From assembly GCF_038051945.1 (NCBI RefSeq), contig NZ_CP150302.1, positions 868,001 to 932,000 of the forward strand: a stretch of 64,000 nucleotides of DNA. The letters are read 5' to 3'. Source of the stretch: Paenibacillus sp. FSL H3-0469. Its GTDB lineage: Bacteria > Bacillota > Bacilli > Paenibacillales > Paenibacillaceae. This document shows positions 25,601 through 34,033 of the stretch, in pieces. Both the position numbers and the translations under genes were made by a program. Under the pieces are notes generated by a model that was not told where the DNA came from, made no database searches, and saw only the letters and a program-made list of their open reading frames with translations. Position 1 is the stretch's first letter; every line of letters begins with the position of its first letter.

Positions 25601-27975
25601 GTGCATCTGTAGAGATTGCAAACAATACCTATACCTTGAAAAACGTGAACACCGATGACAAGGTAATCCATGTTACATTCAAACCCGATCCGGCCGCAAC
25701 GTTACTTAACTTTATCGTATACAACGATAACTTTGCTACCGGAGAATTTACCACAGCTGTTATCATCGATCTGGGTGCGGGAAATGAAGCTGTGGGTGCC
25801 GACCTTAGTTCAAACCTGTTTACAGTCTCGGCGAGGAATACTCTGCTGGACGGTAACCTGGCATATCAAGGCACACGCACCGTCAATAGAGTGTACGTCA
25901 ATGGCGAACCTAGACCCAGAGGGTATAAGGGTGTGAACCAGAACTCCCCTGATTATCAAGCTGGACTTACTAAAGGCCGCTACATCGTTGTAGAATTGGA
26001 ATTTTGGACATTAACCGGCGGACAGTCCACTTTGGAAGCATCCAAATCCACCATCCAGAATTACAACATTGTATCTAGTGGCGATATCAAGCTTGATGGC
26101 AAGGCTGCCATTGTTAAGACGTCTTTCGCACAGTCAGGAACCGTTAATGAAATCATCGACAAATTTGAAGTGGGTCCCAAAATTGACAACGCGGAAGCTA
26201 TGCAGTATGGACTCTATATTCATAAGGACGGCAACGGCGTTCCGGTAAAAGGGCTTCCCCTTTACATCTATGCTCACGGTTCTACCCGCGGCGGTACACA
26301 GGACGGGGATACCTTTGCGCCCATCAGGTCCGCCAACGGAGCCACCGCGCTTATGAAGAAAATGGAGAAGAACTCTAAATACGCTAGTCATATAATCGCT
26401 TTGCGGGCGCAAAACAACGTTCAGGCAACACCCGCTACCTTAAAGGCTTATATCGATGATCTGGTAAGCAAGGGACTTGTTGACCCCAACCGTATTTACA
26501 TGGCAGGCTTCTCTATGGGATCCGCTTATACGAATACGTTCTTGACGACATATCCCGATTTGCTCGCAGCCGCAGCGCCTATGTCTTTTCCACCATCAAT
26601 CAACGCGAAACAAGCCGAAACTCTTAAAAACTTTGCATACTGGTCATTCGTTAACACAACTGATTCTTCAACAATAAAAACAGGGGCGGAAACTTATATA
26701 GCGAATATAATGCCCCTTTTGGAAAACGCCAGGCACACGTTCATCGACAGAAACGAAATATTCGTTTGGCCTTATGACCAATGGACAAAGGCGGAAGCAC
26801 CTGTTAATGGGACCAACTGGATTCCTTCCGGCCATGAGATGGAAGCTTCAGTTCTGTGGAACAATATTTCAGGGTACACGGATACTTTGTCCAATGTAGG
26901 TTCCAACAAGGAGTGGAGCCTTAAGCCTACGGCGCAGTCCTCTAAGTTACCGACATGGAACAATGACTACACTGACGTCTTTGACTGGATGTTCGCGCAG
27001 AGAAAAACGGGCGTACCCAATCCATCTGGTGGCAATACGGGCAATACCAGCAGTTCGGGCAATACCAGCAATACAGGCAATACAGGCAAAACCAGCACCG
27101 GGACAGTCACTGGATCGTTGAAGCCGACCTACACAGTGATCACACCGAAGGATAAGCCCGCGGTCACGGACAAGAACGGCAATACCACGCTGCCCGGCGG
27201 CGGCGAGATTACGACCAAGGGCGGAACGAAGATTAAGGTACCCGAAGGTACGACTATAGACTCAAAAGGTAAGGTGACCCTTCCGGCGGGCAAGAGCGCC
27301 GAAGTGACACTACACGGCGGCGCGAGTGCCGGCGTAGATAAAGGCATGTCGCTGAACATCCATGAGGGTACGGAATTTGTGTTCGATGACGACACCCCGC
27401 TGGGCTTCCTCGTGATGTCTGGCAATCCTTTCAGGGATGTCAACATGGACGACTGGTTCTACAGCTACGTAAACTCCGCCTTCACATACAGTCTTTTCAA
27501 CGGCACGACGTCCACGACGTTCTCACCGGGCACCTCAATGACGCGTGCGATGTACGTGCAGGTACTGGCCAATCTGGAGAACGTAAACCGCTCCGGCTAC
27601 ACGAATTCCCGCTTTAGCGACGTGCCGGATGGGCAGTGGTACACGGCGGCAATCGAGTGGGCGGCCGAAAGCGGCATAGTCAACGGTATAAACGCAGACC
27701 TGTTTGAACCCCATTCCCCGATGACACGCGAGCAGATGCTGGTGATGCTGTACAATTACATGAAGTACAAGGGCTATGAGATACCTGAAAGCCAATCTAA
27801 GTCTTTCGCGGACGAGAGTCAGATCAGCCCATGGGCGTTGAAGGCTGTTCAGGCACAGCAGGGCATCGGAATTGTATCAGGCAAGCCGAACAACTTCTTT
27901 GCCCCCCAAGCCACCGCCACCCGCGCTGAAGTAACTGCTATCTTTATAAAGTTCATCGAATATCTCGCTAAGTAA
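22630..27975 (+). CDS. S-layer-anchored protein with duplicated CBM9-like/esterase modules
   Basis: Exported protein of 1781 residues. Signal peptide at 1-29 (MISKRFGKMLVFLCCLLMVA, ASFAAA). Then one module: a CBM9/DOMON-like sugar-binding domain (about 60-235, ILWDQDYLYARVVVEDSN), a bacterial repeat domain (about 240-320), a beta-rich domain (about 325-450) and an esterase-like hydrolase domain with nucleophile motif AGFSWGGQYT near 593. The whole module recurs at about 755-1460, with AGFSMGSAYT near 1294. A Gly/Asn/Ser/Thr linker (about 1465-1495), a low-complexity beta domain and three SLH domains (about 1600-1780, FRDVNMDDWFYSYV, FSDVPDGQWYTAAI, FADESQISPWALKA) follow, which attach the protein to cell-wall polysaccharide. 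ATG at 22630 follows AAGGAGG. Probably an extracellular carbohydrate or acetyl-ester hydrolase; substrate unknown. Confidence 0.88.
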   Translation: MISKRFGKMLVFLCCLLMVASLMPASFAAATDNNEYTEALNGDSSSTDLTSLQTNETPTAIFGTPELGSNDPLWALTMEHLINKSTVPGDPRPHSTGTARILWDQDYLYARVVVEDSNLYQGPGNDYQYDGLEFYAGAGTQGANQWRISAAGVFSGQNAPGRAAWTEITDTGYIVEMRIPKRTLNLQAGPFTFEVYINNSSEKGGDRYEVVSCFGIPDAAYNNAASYTNSLNLIAASGADERFSITATAESGGRITPNAPGNVLRIASGSDQTFTVTPDYGKIVDTVKVDGEDAVLSDDGTYTFSNIVANHTLQVTFKNDSTAELLPFIVWNDNFARGEYTTAVIIDLGEGKAAEGSKLNPDLFTVSARNTTLNGDSVTFEGTRKITRVYANDEPKVRGYLGTVSRSPDYQEGLERGRYIVVEFEFYSESGGNITLDGNMNSTKQVYSVVQNGEIPLTEGDPLNYAVFEQKKVVNPILDQFTAPTGNSVNRALYLHKDGNGEVSRGLPLYVYTHGRGRGGTSAATDPKAAMKSANGSVALMKKMEKSPEKYASHILNISYNGTSTPSTANVKKVIDDLVASGAVDPNRIYAAGFSWGGQYTNSLINAYPGFFASAAPMSPVSGSPNANANYVHTNLAYWMFINEYNVGVYQTNLANFINTNMPKMINAKASRFESNEALVWPYNQFDQPNQKPNPNHSPALSDSVAHEVEAAVLYNDITMGTWSIAPTAQSSNLPAWNNDYTDVFDWMFAQTTANHRPVAGYGSPVLSTNDKLWEQAAEFDINNSSAPDQKIGPKATGKAKVFWDEDYLYARVVVTDPNVCFGHTPGTEYMTDSVEFYVGDGRSGSNQWRIGASGIFSGQTAAGRDGSVTRTDTGYIAEVKIPRRTIEFTSNSPITFDVYINNSTGAGNDRYEVVSALGKPDAGYGSSDSFKNSLLLLGSSTVSRHPVNATAGLNGTISPSGLIRVADGGNQSFTFTPISGYVVDTVTVNGASVEIANNTYTLKNVNTDDKVIHVTFKPDPAATLLNFIVYNDNFATGEFTTAVIIDLGAGNEAVGADLSSNLFTVSARNTLLDGNLAYQGTRTVNRVYVNGEPRPRGYKGVNQNSPDYQAGLTKGRYIVVELEFWTLTGGQSTLEASKSTIQNYNIVSSGDIKLDGKAAIVKTSFAQSGTVNEIIDKFEVGPKIDNAEAMQYGLYIHKDGNGVPVKGLPLYIYAHGSTRGGTQDGDTFAPIRSANGATALMKKMEKNSKYASHIIALRAQNNVQATPATLKAYIDDLVSKGLVDPNRIYMAGFSMGSAYTNTFLTTYPDLLAAAAPMSFPPSINAKQAETLKNFAYWSFVNTTDSSTIKTGAETYIANIMPLLENARHTFIDRNEIFVWPYDQWTKAEAPVNGTNWIPSGHEMEASVLWNNISGYTDTLSNVGSNKEWSLKPTAQSSKLPTWNNDYTDVFDWMFAQRKTGVPNPSGGNTGNTSSSGNTSNTGNTGKTSTGTVTGSLKPTYTVITPKDKPAVTDKNGNTTLPGGGEITTKGGTKIKVPEGTTIDSKGKVTLPAGKSAEVTLHGGASAGVDKGMSLNIHEGTEFVFDDDTPLGFLVMSGNPFRDVNMDDWFYSYVNSAFTYSLFNGTTSTTFSPGTSMTRAMYVQVLANLENVNRSGYTNSRFSDVPDGQWYTAAIEWAAESGIVNGINADLFEPHSPMTREQMLVMLYNYMKYKGYEIPESQSKSFADESQISPWALKAVQAQQGIGIVSGKPNNFFAPQATATRAEVTAIFIKFIEYLAK

Positions 27976-27996
27976 AAGCGTAATCAGAAACATGCG

Positions 27997-28039
27997 GACC
28001 CTTTCGGCTGGGCAAGATCCAGCCGGAAGGGTCTCTTTT
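27997..28039 (+). terminator. Rho-independent terminator after SLH gene
   Basis: GACCCTTTCGGCTGG pairs with CCAGCCGGAAGGGTC around GCAAGAT, followed by TCTTTTC. It separates the SLH gene from the biosynthetic operon. Confidence 0.88.
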
Positions 28040-28129
28040 CAGTAATCCTGACTACAAGAGAAGGGAAAGCGTCGATATGTGGCGAAAATACCTAAAGAAG
28101 TAAAAAAATCTCACAGGAAAGGAGACCGC

Positions 28130-29392
28130 ATGTTCATTGTTAATAAAGAACATTATGACCAGCATGAGCTGGAACGTCGAATAAACGCGATATACGCATT
28201 ATTGGGTTCCTCGGTTTGGAAGGAACGGCGGACAGCTGTATGCATGAAGGAGCCGGCGAATATTCTGGCCGCCACGGAGCTGATTATTAGGAATGAGGGC
28301 TCGGTGCTTCTGATCAATGGCGATACCCCGATTGAAAGCGCTCTCCGTCAAGCCGAAGACGCAGGCTGTACGGGTCTGCTAATTGACACAGGAGGCAGCG
28401 CCGTCTTTCACCCTCTACACTCACGCCTGGATCGGATGAATGGGGAGCCGTCCTTGCTTCAATTCAGCTCCGGCACGACCGGCGCTCCCAAGCTGGTTGA
28501 ACGGTCTTGGTCTCATGTGCAAATGGAAATCGAGGCCTACAACAAGCTGCTGCCCTGCAGCGGGGAGGATCAACCGATCATTCTGGTGCCCGTGTCCCAT
28601 TCCTTCGGATTAATTACAGGCACGCTTTCCGCACTTAAGCGCTCCGTCAAACCGGTTATCGTGACGGACAAGAACCCTAAGTTCGCCCTGCATCTCATGC
28701 AGCAGCATGATCGCCATGTGGTGTATGCGGTGCCCTTCCTCTTTCAAATTCTGCTCAGCCTCATGAGAGAGAAGGTGCTGCTTAGAAAGATGGTATCCTC
28801 TGGTTCCCCGATGTCTGCAGAACTGCTGAACAGGCTTGCGGGTGCAGGGGTGGAGGTGATCCAGCAATACGGGTGCTCTGAGGCGGGCTGCATCTCGCTG
28901 GGCGACCGGCCCTCCGATCCTACGGATGCCGGGATGCTGCTGGAGCATATGGCAATGGAAAGGGCCGGAACCCGGGATCGGCCGGATGAAATAATCATTG
29001 TCACAGGCGGACGCCGGATTCCTACCGGAGATATGGGATATTGGCTCAGCGGCAGGCTTCATGTTCAGTGCCGGATGGATGATCTGATTAATGTATCAGG
29101 ACTGAAGGTTGCTCCCTCCGAGGTGGAGGATATCATCCGGAGGCTGGACGGTGTTCAGGAAGCTGTCGTGCACAAGGCTCCGCATCCCGTCTGGGGGGAA
29201 GCTGTCAAAGCTCGAATCGTCCGGAAGGGCGATGCGCTGTCTCAGGAGGATGTGAAGAGGTGGTGCGCGCGGTTTCTGCCTGCTTATAAGGTTCCGGGCT
29301 TTATTGCTTTTACGGAGGACATTCCGAAGACGGGTACAGGGAAGGTTATGCGAAAACAATTGGTAGAAGAGGAGTATGGTATTCATGGATAA
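28130..29392 (+). CDS. Acyl-AMP ligase, AsbC-like (biosynthetic operon)
   Basis: Adenylate-forming enzyme of 420 residues. AMP-binding motif LLQFSSGTTGAPKLV, then QYGCSEAGCISLG, TGDMGYW with the hinge region, and a C-terminal Lys loop PKTGTGKVMRKQL. Its length matches AsbC of petrobactin biosynthesis (about 410), which loads 3,4-dihydroxybenzoate on the AsbD carrier protein. An AsbF-like dehydratase in this operon would make that acid, so loading of the carrier protein encoded next is the natural guess. ATG at 28130 has AGGAAAGGAG upstream; an in-frame GTG lies at 28079. First gene of the operon and overlaps the next by 8 bases. Confidence 0.82.
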   Translation: MFIVNKEHYDQHELERRINAIYALLGSSVWKERRTAVCMKEPANILAATELIIRNEGSVLLINGDTPIESALRQAEDAGCTGLLIDTGGSAVFHPLHSRLDRMNGEPSLLQFSSGTTGAPKLVERSWSHVQMEIEAYNKLLPCSGEDQPIILVPVSHSFGLITGTLSALKRSVKPVIVTDKNPKFALHLMQQHDRHVVYAVPFLFQILLSLMREKVLLRKMVSSGSPMSAELLNRLAGAGVEVIQQYGCSEAGCISLGDRPSDPTDAGMLLEHMAMERAGTRDRPDEIIIVTGGRRIPTGDMGYWLSGRLHVQCRMDDLINVSGLKVAPSEVEDIIRRLDGVQEAVVHKAPHPVWGEAVKARIVRKGDALSQEDVKRWCARFLPAYKVPGFIAFTEDIPKTGTGKVMRKQLVEEEYGIHG

Positions 29393-29648
29393 GGAACAAA
29401 CGGTATCTCAATTGCGGCAGCTCATGTCCGAACAATTGGGGCTCTCACTCCCGGATGTCATTAAAGAGGAAGACCGGCTGTACGAAGACTTAAACGCAGA
29501 TTCGATCATGGTACTCCAATTGGTGGTATGCATCGAGGAAGTGTTCAACGTAACTGTGCCCGAGGAGGAGATGGATCCTGCCGTCTTCCAAACGGTCGGT
29601 TCTTTAGTCGATTTCATCCACGCCCTTAAGGGGGAGCACATCGCCTAA
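29385..29648 (+). CDS. Acyl carrier protein 1, AsbD-like
   Basis: Carrier protein of 87 residues. The phosphopantetheine-attachment Ser is in LYEDLNADSIMVLQLVV, followed by the acidic helix IEEVFNVTVPEEEM. ATG at 29385 inside the end of the ligase gene, with AGAGGAG upstream, so translation is coupled. Probably the partner of that ligase, as AsbC and AsbD are in petrobactin clusters. Confidence 0.85.
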   Translation: MDKEQTVSQLRQLMSEQLGLSLPDVIKEEDRLYEDLNADSIMVLQLVVCIEEVFNVTVPEEEMDPAVFQTVGSLVDFIHALKGEHIA

Positions 29649-29689
29649 GTGGAAATCAAATCTTAAGATCATAGGAAGGGATGGATACG

Positions 29690-29965
29690 ATGATGAACGT
29701 GAATGAACAGGATATCGTACAATTCGTGATTGATAGGGTGGCCGATTTGACCTCCAGACCGGAGCTGGCGGAGGAATTGAATGGGGACGCCCCGCTAGAG
29801 GATGCAGGCGTGGATTCGGTGCTGCTGGTCAACCTGATGATGCAGCTTGAACAGCAGTACGACATTTTTTACGAGGACGACGAGCTTCTGCAGGAGAACT
29901 TCGCCACCGCGCGCTTGATCGCACAACGCATATTGGCCAAACGGGCCGTTAAAACCGGGGTTTGA
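29690..29965 (+). CDS. Acyl carrier protein 2
   Basis: Carrier protein of 91 residues with attachment Ser in LEDAGVDSVLLVNLMMQLEQQYD. The C-terminal helix ends in a basic tail (RILAKRAVKTGV). AGGAAGGG upstream fits ATG 29690 or 29693 better than ATG 29681, which directly touches it. It is not closely similar to the other two carrier proteins and lies just before an AsbE-like transferase gene, whose donor it may be. Confidence 0.8.
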   Translation: MMNVNEQDIVQFVIDRVADLTSRPELAEELNGDAPLEDAGVDSVLLVNLMMQLEQQYDIFYEDDELLQENFATARLIAQRILAKRAVKTGV

Positions 29966-29966
29966 C

Positions 29967-30926
29967 GTGAAACAAGCCCATTGCTTTCTGAACGGACTCG
30001 GTTATGGCTTGGAACAAGCCGGATGGGATGAACGTCCGCTCTATATCGGTGCTTGGGACGCGCCATTCAGCGTTACGGAGGACGGCAAGCTGACCTATTT
30101 CTCAGCGGACATCACACCGGCCGAATATTTGCGGCTGTTCACCCGCCTGTACGGGGAAGGGGCCCTGGAGTGGTATGATTACGGGGCCGACAAGCTCGTC
30201 AACCTGAAGAAGTTTCTGGAGGTCCTGCGGCGTCATCCGGAGCTTCCTGTTTTGGTACAGCTCGACCTGTTTCATATGCCTTATCAAAAAAGAACGTTTC
30301 AAACTATGCATCAGCCCCATTTTGTCATCGTACACGGAATGCGGGGCGATCAATTCATGGTATACGACCGCTATTTTGAATGGGAAGGGTTTGTGGCCGA
30401 GAGCCATGTACACGATGCTTTTCTTAGCAATGAGCTGGGCGGGGGACTGCTGCTTCATCCCGAATGGCTCCATGCGCCGGACGCTCACGAGGTGGCGAGA
30501 ATCTTCGAGGATACGATAGAGGCCGATCCGGGGGAACGGTCGCTAACCGGCATGGTGAGGCGGAGGATTATGCAGACGGTGGAGTCGCCCGATAGGTATC
30601 CGCCCGGGGCCTTGAAGGATGCAGTATCCCAGCTCGGCATCCTCGCCAAACGCAAATACAGCTACGGGCTGCTGTATCAATATTTTTCGGAAGCGCTTAA
30701 TCAAGGTACGGAGCTGTATCAGGAGCAGCTGGAAGGATTCATAAGAATGTGGAGTACGCTCGCATACCTGGCGATCCGTACGTCCATGCCGGGACGAACC
30801 GGGGAAATCGGACTGCTGGTGGATAAGGTGGAGCAGCTGCACAGGACGGAGCAACAGCTGAAGGAGGAATTAATCGATGTCTATCATCGCTGGAAACCCC
30901 GATTTGCATGCGGAGTGCAGACCTAG
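29967..30926 (+). CDS. AsbE/DUF6005-like acyltransferase candidate
   Basis: Soluble protein of 319 residues with a Cys-His layout similar to BtrH-type proteins: AHCFLNG near the N-terminus, then PVLVQLDLFHMPYQKRTFQ, MHQPHFVIVHGMRGDQFMVYDRYFEWEG. Family resemblance to AsbE (DUF6005), which transfers 3,4-dihydroxybenzoyl groups from the carrier protein to a polyamine in petrobactin synthesis, is from memory and should be checked. GTG start at 29967, one base after the carrier protein stop codon, without a strong ribosome binding site: coupled translation. Its end overlaps the next gene by 50 bases. Confidence 0.65.
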   Translation: MKQAHCFLNGLGYGLEQAGWDERPLYIGAWDAPFSVTEDGKLTYFSADITPAEYLRLFTRLYGEGALEWYDYGADKLVNLKKFLEVLRRHPELPVLVQLDLFHMPYQKRTFQTMHQPHFVIVHGMRGDQFMVYDRYFEWEGFVAESHVHDAFLSNELGGGLLLHPEWLHAPDAHEVARIFEDTIEADPGERSLTGMVRRRIMQTVESPDRYPPGALKDAVSQLGILAKRKYSYGLLYQYFSEALNQGTELYQEQLEGFIRMWSTLAYLAIRTSMPGRTGEIGLLVDKVEQLHRTEQQLKEELIDVYHRWKPRFACGVQT

Positions 30927-32250
30927 GGTGGGCTGCTTCGACGGCCATTCCCCCCGGTTGAACGAACGGGTGATTGATGACCAATGGACAGGGTATCTGG
31001 CTGAATATACGGAGCTCATCCGCATTCCGCCGGTACGCTTTGCCAAGATCTTCGGGGGTTCGCTTCGCCAGTTTTCCAAGCAGCCGATGTCTTCGCTTCC
31101 GCAAGCCTCGGAGCGGCTGGCCCGATTATGCGAGGAATACGGAATCGATACGCTGTATGTGAACGCTCCTTATTTCATGCCTTTCTTAATGCTGGTTCGG
31201 AGCTTCGCCAAGCTTCCGCTTCGCTTCATGGTTATCGCCCATTCCGTCGCATCCGCCCGTTGGCTGACAACCTGGCTGTCCTGTGCGCCTTGGATTACAG
31301 AACAGGATTTGCTGCTTGCCAGTACGGAATCTTGCAGACAGGCGCTGGTTAATCTCTCACCCCGGTATGCGCATGCCCATAAGATCCCGTTATGCATCGA
31401 CACCTTGCTGGCTGCGGAGCCGGTTCGGCCGCTTGCCGGTAAACGTCTGTTATCCATCGGCCGGCTGGAAGAGGTTAAGAACGTTCATGTGCTCTTAGAG
31501 GCTATGGCGGAAATAAAGCAGCGTGTCCCGGACACTGTATTGACGATTGCCGGAGAATATACGGGGTCTTTGCAGGAAGCGGACCGGTATAAAGAACGGC
31601 TTGAAGCCCTCGTAGCGGAATATAGACTGGAGCAAGCAGTGGAGTTTACAGGTCCCGTCCACGGGAGTGAGAAAGACCGCCTGTTCAGGGAATCCAGGCT
31701 TCTGGTCAACCTCTCCACCGATCCGGGAGAGACGTTTGGCTTCAACCTCCTGGAAGCGAAAGCCCACGGTCTTCCTGTGGTCTGCACCAACTGGGACGGC
31801 TTCCGGGAGCTGCTTGTTGACGGCGAGGACGGTTTCTTCGTCCAGGTAGATTGGTCCGGTGAACTTCCGAAGATCGATCTGGACGGGCTGGTTAGCAGCT
31901 GCACCGAGGTTCTGCTGGATGAGAAGCTTCACGGCAATCTCTCGCAAGGAGCGCGGCGCAATGCTCTAATGTACGACTATCGGACCATCATGCCGCAGAT
32001 CAGGAGGCTCCTGAATGCTCCCCTTGGACAGATAGCGGGTGAGGCGGAGGAGACCGCCCTGCTGGAATCTTCTATGAGAACGCTTAACAAAATCTATCAT
32101 TGCAGCTTATTGGAAGCGACAGGCTGTTTGAGTGAATCGCCGCTGTCGGTTCTGGATTGGCAGCCGCAGGGTGACACGGGGGAATGGATGCGCAGGGTGA
32201 AGCCGCTTATTCAACGTTTTGCCGGGAGGAACCATCATGCACACGTTTAA
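30877..32250 (+). CDS. Family 4-type glycosyltransferase
   Basis: GT-B fold enzyme of 457 residues. The C-terminal nucleotide-sugar domain has LLSIGRLEEVKNVHVLLEAM, LTIAGEY and the EX7E motif in ETFGFNLLEAKAHGLPVVCTNWDGFREL, where the two glutamates contact the donor. Cytoplasmic; donor and acceptor unknown. The last 70 residues extend beyond the usual fold. Inside the biosynthetic operon, so it likely adds a sugar to the product or its scaffold. ATG at 30877 has GGAGGAATTAATCG upstream. Confidence 0.85.
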   Translation: MSIIAGNPDLHAECRPRVGCFDGHSPRLNERVIDDQWTGYLAEYTELIRIPPVRFAKIFGGSLRQFSKQPMSSLPQASERLARLCEEYGIDTLYVNAPYFMPFLMLVRSFAKLPLRFMVIAHSVASARWLTTWLSCAPWITEQDLLLASTESCRQALVNLSPRYAHAHKIPLCIDTLLAAEPVRPLAGKRLLSIGRLEEVKNVHVLLEAMAEIKQRVPDTVLTIAGEYTGSLQEADRYKERLEALVAEYRLEQAVEFTGPVHGSEKDRLFRESRLLVNLSTDPGETFGFNLLEAKAHGLPVVCTNWDGFRELLVDGEDGFFVQVDWSGELPKIDLDGLVSSCTEVLLDEKLHGNLSQGARRNALMYDYRTIMPQIRRLLNAPLGQIAGEAEETALLESSMRTLNKIYHCSLLEATGCLSESPLSVLDWQPQGDTGEWMRRVKPLIQRFAGRNHHAHV

Positions 32251-34033
32251 ACTGTTCCGACGTCTTGCTCCCTACGTGAAGATCAAATGGAATTTAACCT
32301 TGATCGCTTATGTTTGTACGTTCCTGCAATTGGGACTCGTCATGCTTCAGCCCTTAATCTTCGCTTATCTGATCGACCACGTGCTGATTGGCGGAAACCG
32401 TAAGCTGATTGTCCCGCTGCTTAGCCTTTCCTTGGGAATAGGCGTTCTCTCCATCGTGTTCCTGTTTATCCGGGTAGGTCTGTTCCGCTATCTGGGCATC
32501 TGTAATATGCTGGATATCCGGAACGAGCTGTTGAAGCATGTCCGGCAGATTCCCATTCCGGAAATCCAGAAGGAAGGACCCGGGAAATTCTCGGCCTTGC
32601 TCGGGATGGATACAGCTACGATGGGAAATTTCCTCAACCACATCCTGGTCGAGATTACCTCACAGCTGTTTATGATGCTGATATCCCTCGGAATCCTGTT
32701 CTATATGGACTGGCGGCTTGGCATCGTTGCGACGCTTAGCATCCCCTTCCTCTTATGGGTGCCAGGGCTGTTCCGCAAGCCCGTGGCGCGTTATTCGTCC
32801 GACGTTCGAACCCATAATGAAGAGATCGGAACCTATCTCTATGAAGCGATCGAAAGTTCGCAGGAAATCCGGGCTTTAGGACTAGAGGGATGGGAACAGA
32901 AGCGGAATGAAACGATGTACAAGGGGCTGGTGAAGGCCAGCACCCGGGAAACGCTATATGCCGTTATGTCGTTTCAAATCAGCGGTTTCGTGATTAGCCT
33001 GATCCTGGCTGCCATCTATTGGATCGGCAGCGATCAGGTGCTCCACCAAATGATGACCGTTGGCATGATGGTTGCTTCCGTAACCTATCTGCAGAACGCT
33101 CTGAATCCGGTACAGCAGATTAACAACTTTTTCAGAGAGCTTCAAGGCGCGGAAGTTGCCATGGGCAGAATCGAGCAATTTATCCAGACCCCGATCGATC
33201 CCTATTCGGAAAACGAGAGGAAGCAGGCTTCGCCTGCAAGGAAGCCTCAGCTTGAAGCAACACCGTCCGATATCGAAGTGTGCAATCTGCGCGTCGGGTA
33301 CGGTGGAACGGAAATCTTGAAGGATCTGTCACTATCGCTGTCTCCGGGCAAGGTTTATGCTTTCGTCGGGCGAAGCGGGTCCGGGAAATCCACTCTTTTC
33401 CGGGCGCTTATTGGGATGATGCCCGTTCTCGAAGGTGAAATTCGAATCGGCGGACAGAATCTGGAGGAGATGACCCGCAGCGCGATCAGCCGCAAGGTTG
33501 GCATCGTGTTCCAGGAGCCTTACTTATTCCGGGGTACCCTTATGGAAAATATTGCTGTCGGGAAGCTGGACGCAACGGAGGAGATGGTCAAGCAAGCAGC
33601 CCTGAATGCGCGGCTCGGATCTCTGCTGGATCAACTGCCGGAAGGACTCCACACGAAGATTGACCATAGAGGCTTCCAGCTATCCGGCGGACAGCGGCAG
33701 AGGCTGGCTATTGCGCGTGCCCTCTTGCACAATCCCGATATTCTTATCCTGGACGAACCGACCTCCGCCTTGGACCAGCTTACGGAGATTGAACTCATGG
33801 ATTCCATACGCCAAGTCATGGCGGGCAAGACGGTTCTGGTAGCGACCCATCGCCTGCAAACCATTATGAACGCGGACCGTATTCTGGTGATGGAGAACGG
33901 TTGTCTGGTGGCGGAAGGCGACCACGAAGAGCTCATGAATCAATCGGCGGAGTATTATGCTATGGCCTCGACCTTCGAGCGCGATACATCTGTGGCCGGA
34001 CAGGCCTCTCCTAAAGAGGGGGTGCTTGCATGA
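32237..34033 (+). CDS. ABC exporter of the biosynthetic operon
   Basis: Half-transporter of 598 residues with six membrane helices (residues about 15-310) and an ATPase domain: Walker A GRSGSGKSTLF, signature LSGGQRQRLAIARALL, Walker B ILILDEPTSALDQ. It would work as a homodimer. ATG at 32237 follows GGGAGGA. It lies between the glycosyltransferase and ligase genes and most likely exports the operon's product or a precursor. Confidence 0.9.
   Translation: MHTFKLFRRLAPYVKIKWNLTLIAYVCTFLQLGLVMLQPLIFAYLIDHVLIGGNRKLIVPLLSLSLGIGVLSIVFLFIRVGLFRYLGICNMLDIRNELLKHVRQIPIPEIQKEGPGKFSALLGMDTATMGNFLNHILVEITSQLFMMLISLGILFYMDWRLGIVATLSIPFLLWVPGLFRKPVARYSSDVRTHNEEIGTYLYEAIESSQEIRALGLEGWEQKRNETMYKGLVKASTRETLYAVMSFQISGFVISLILAAIYWIGSDQVLHQMMTVGMMVASVTYLQNALNPVQQINNFFRELQGAEVAMGRIEQFIQTPIDPYSENERKQASPARKPQLEATPSDIEVCNLRVGYGGTEILKDLSLSLSPGKVYAFVGRSGSGKSTLFRALIGMMPVLEGEIRIGGQNLEEMTRSAISRKVGIVFQEPYLFRGTLMENIAVGKLDATEEMVKQAALNARLGSLLDQLPEGLHTKIDHRGFQLSGGQRQRLAIARALLHNPDILILDEPTSALDQLTEIELMDSIRQVMAGKTVLVATHRLQTIMNADRILVMENGCLVAEGDHEELMNQSAEYYAMASTFERDTSVAGQASPKEGVLA

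Noticed and set aside
28040-28130. Fur box before the biosynthetic operon
   Set aside because: I looked for GATAATGATAAT-like dyads and found none.
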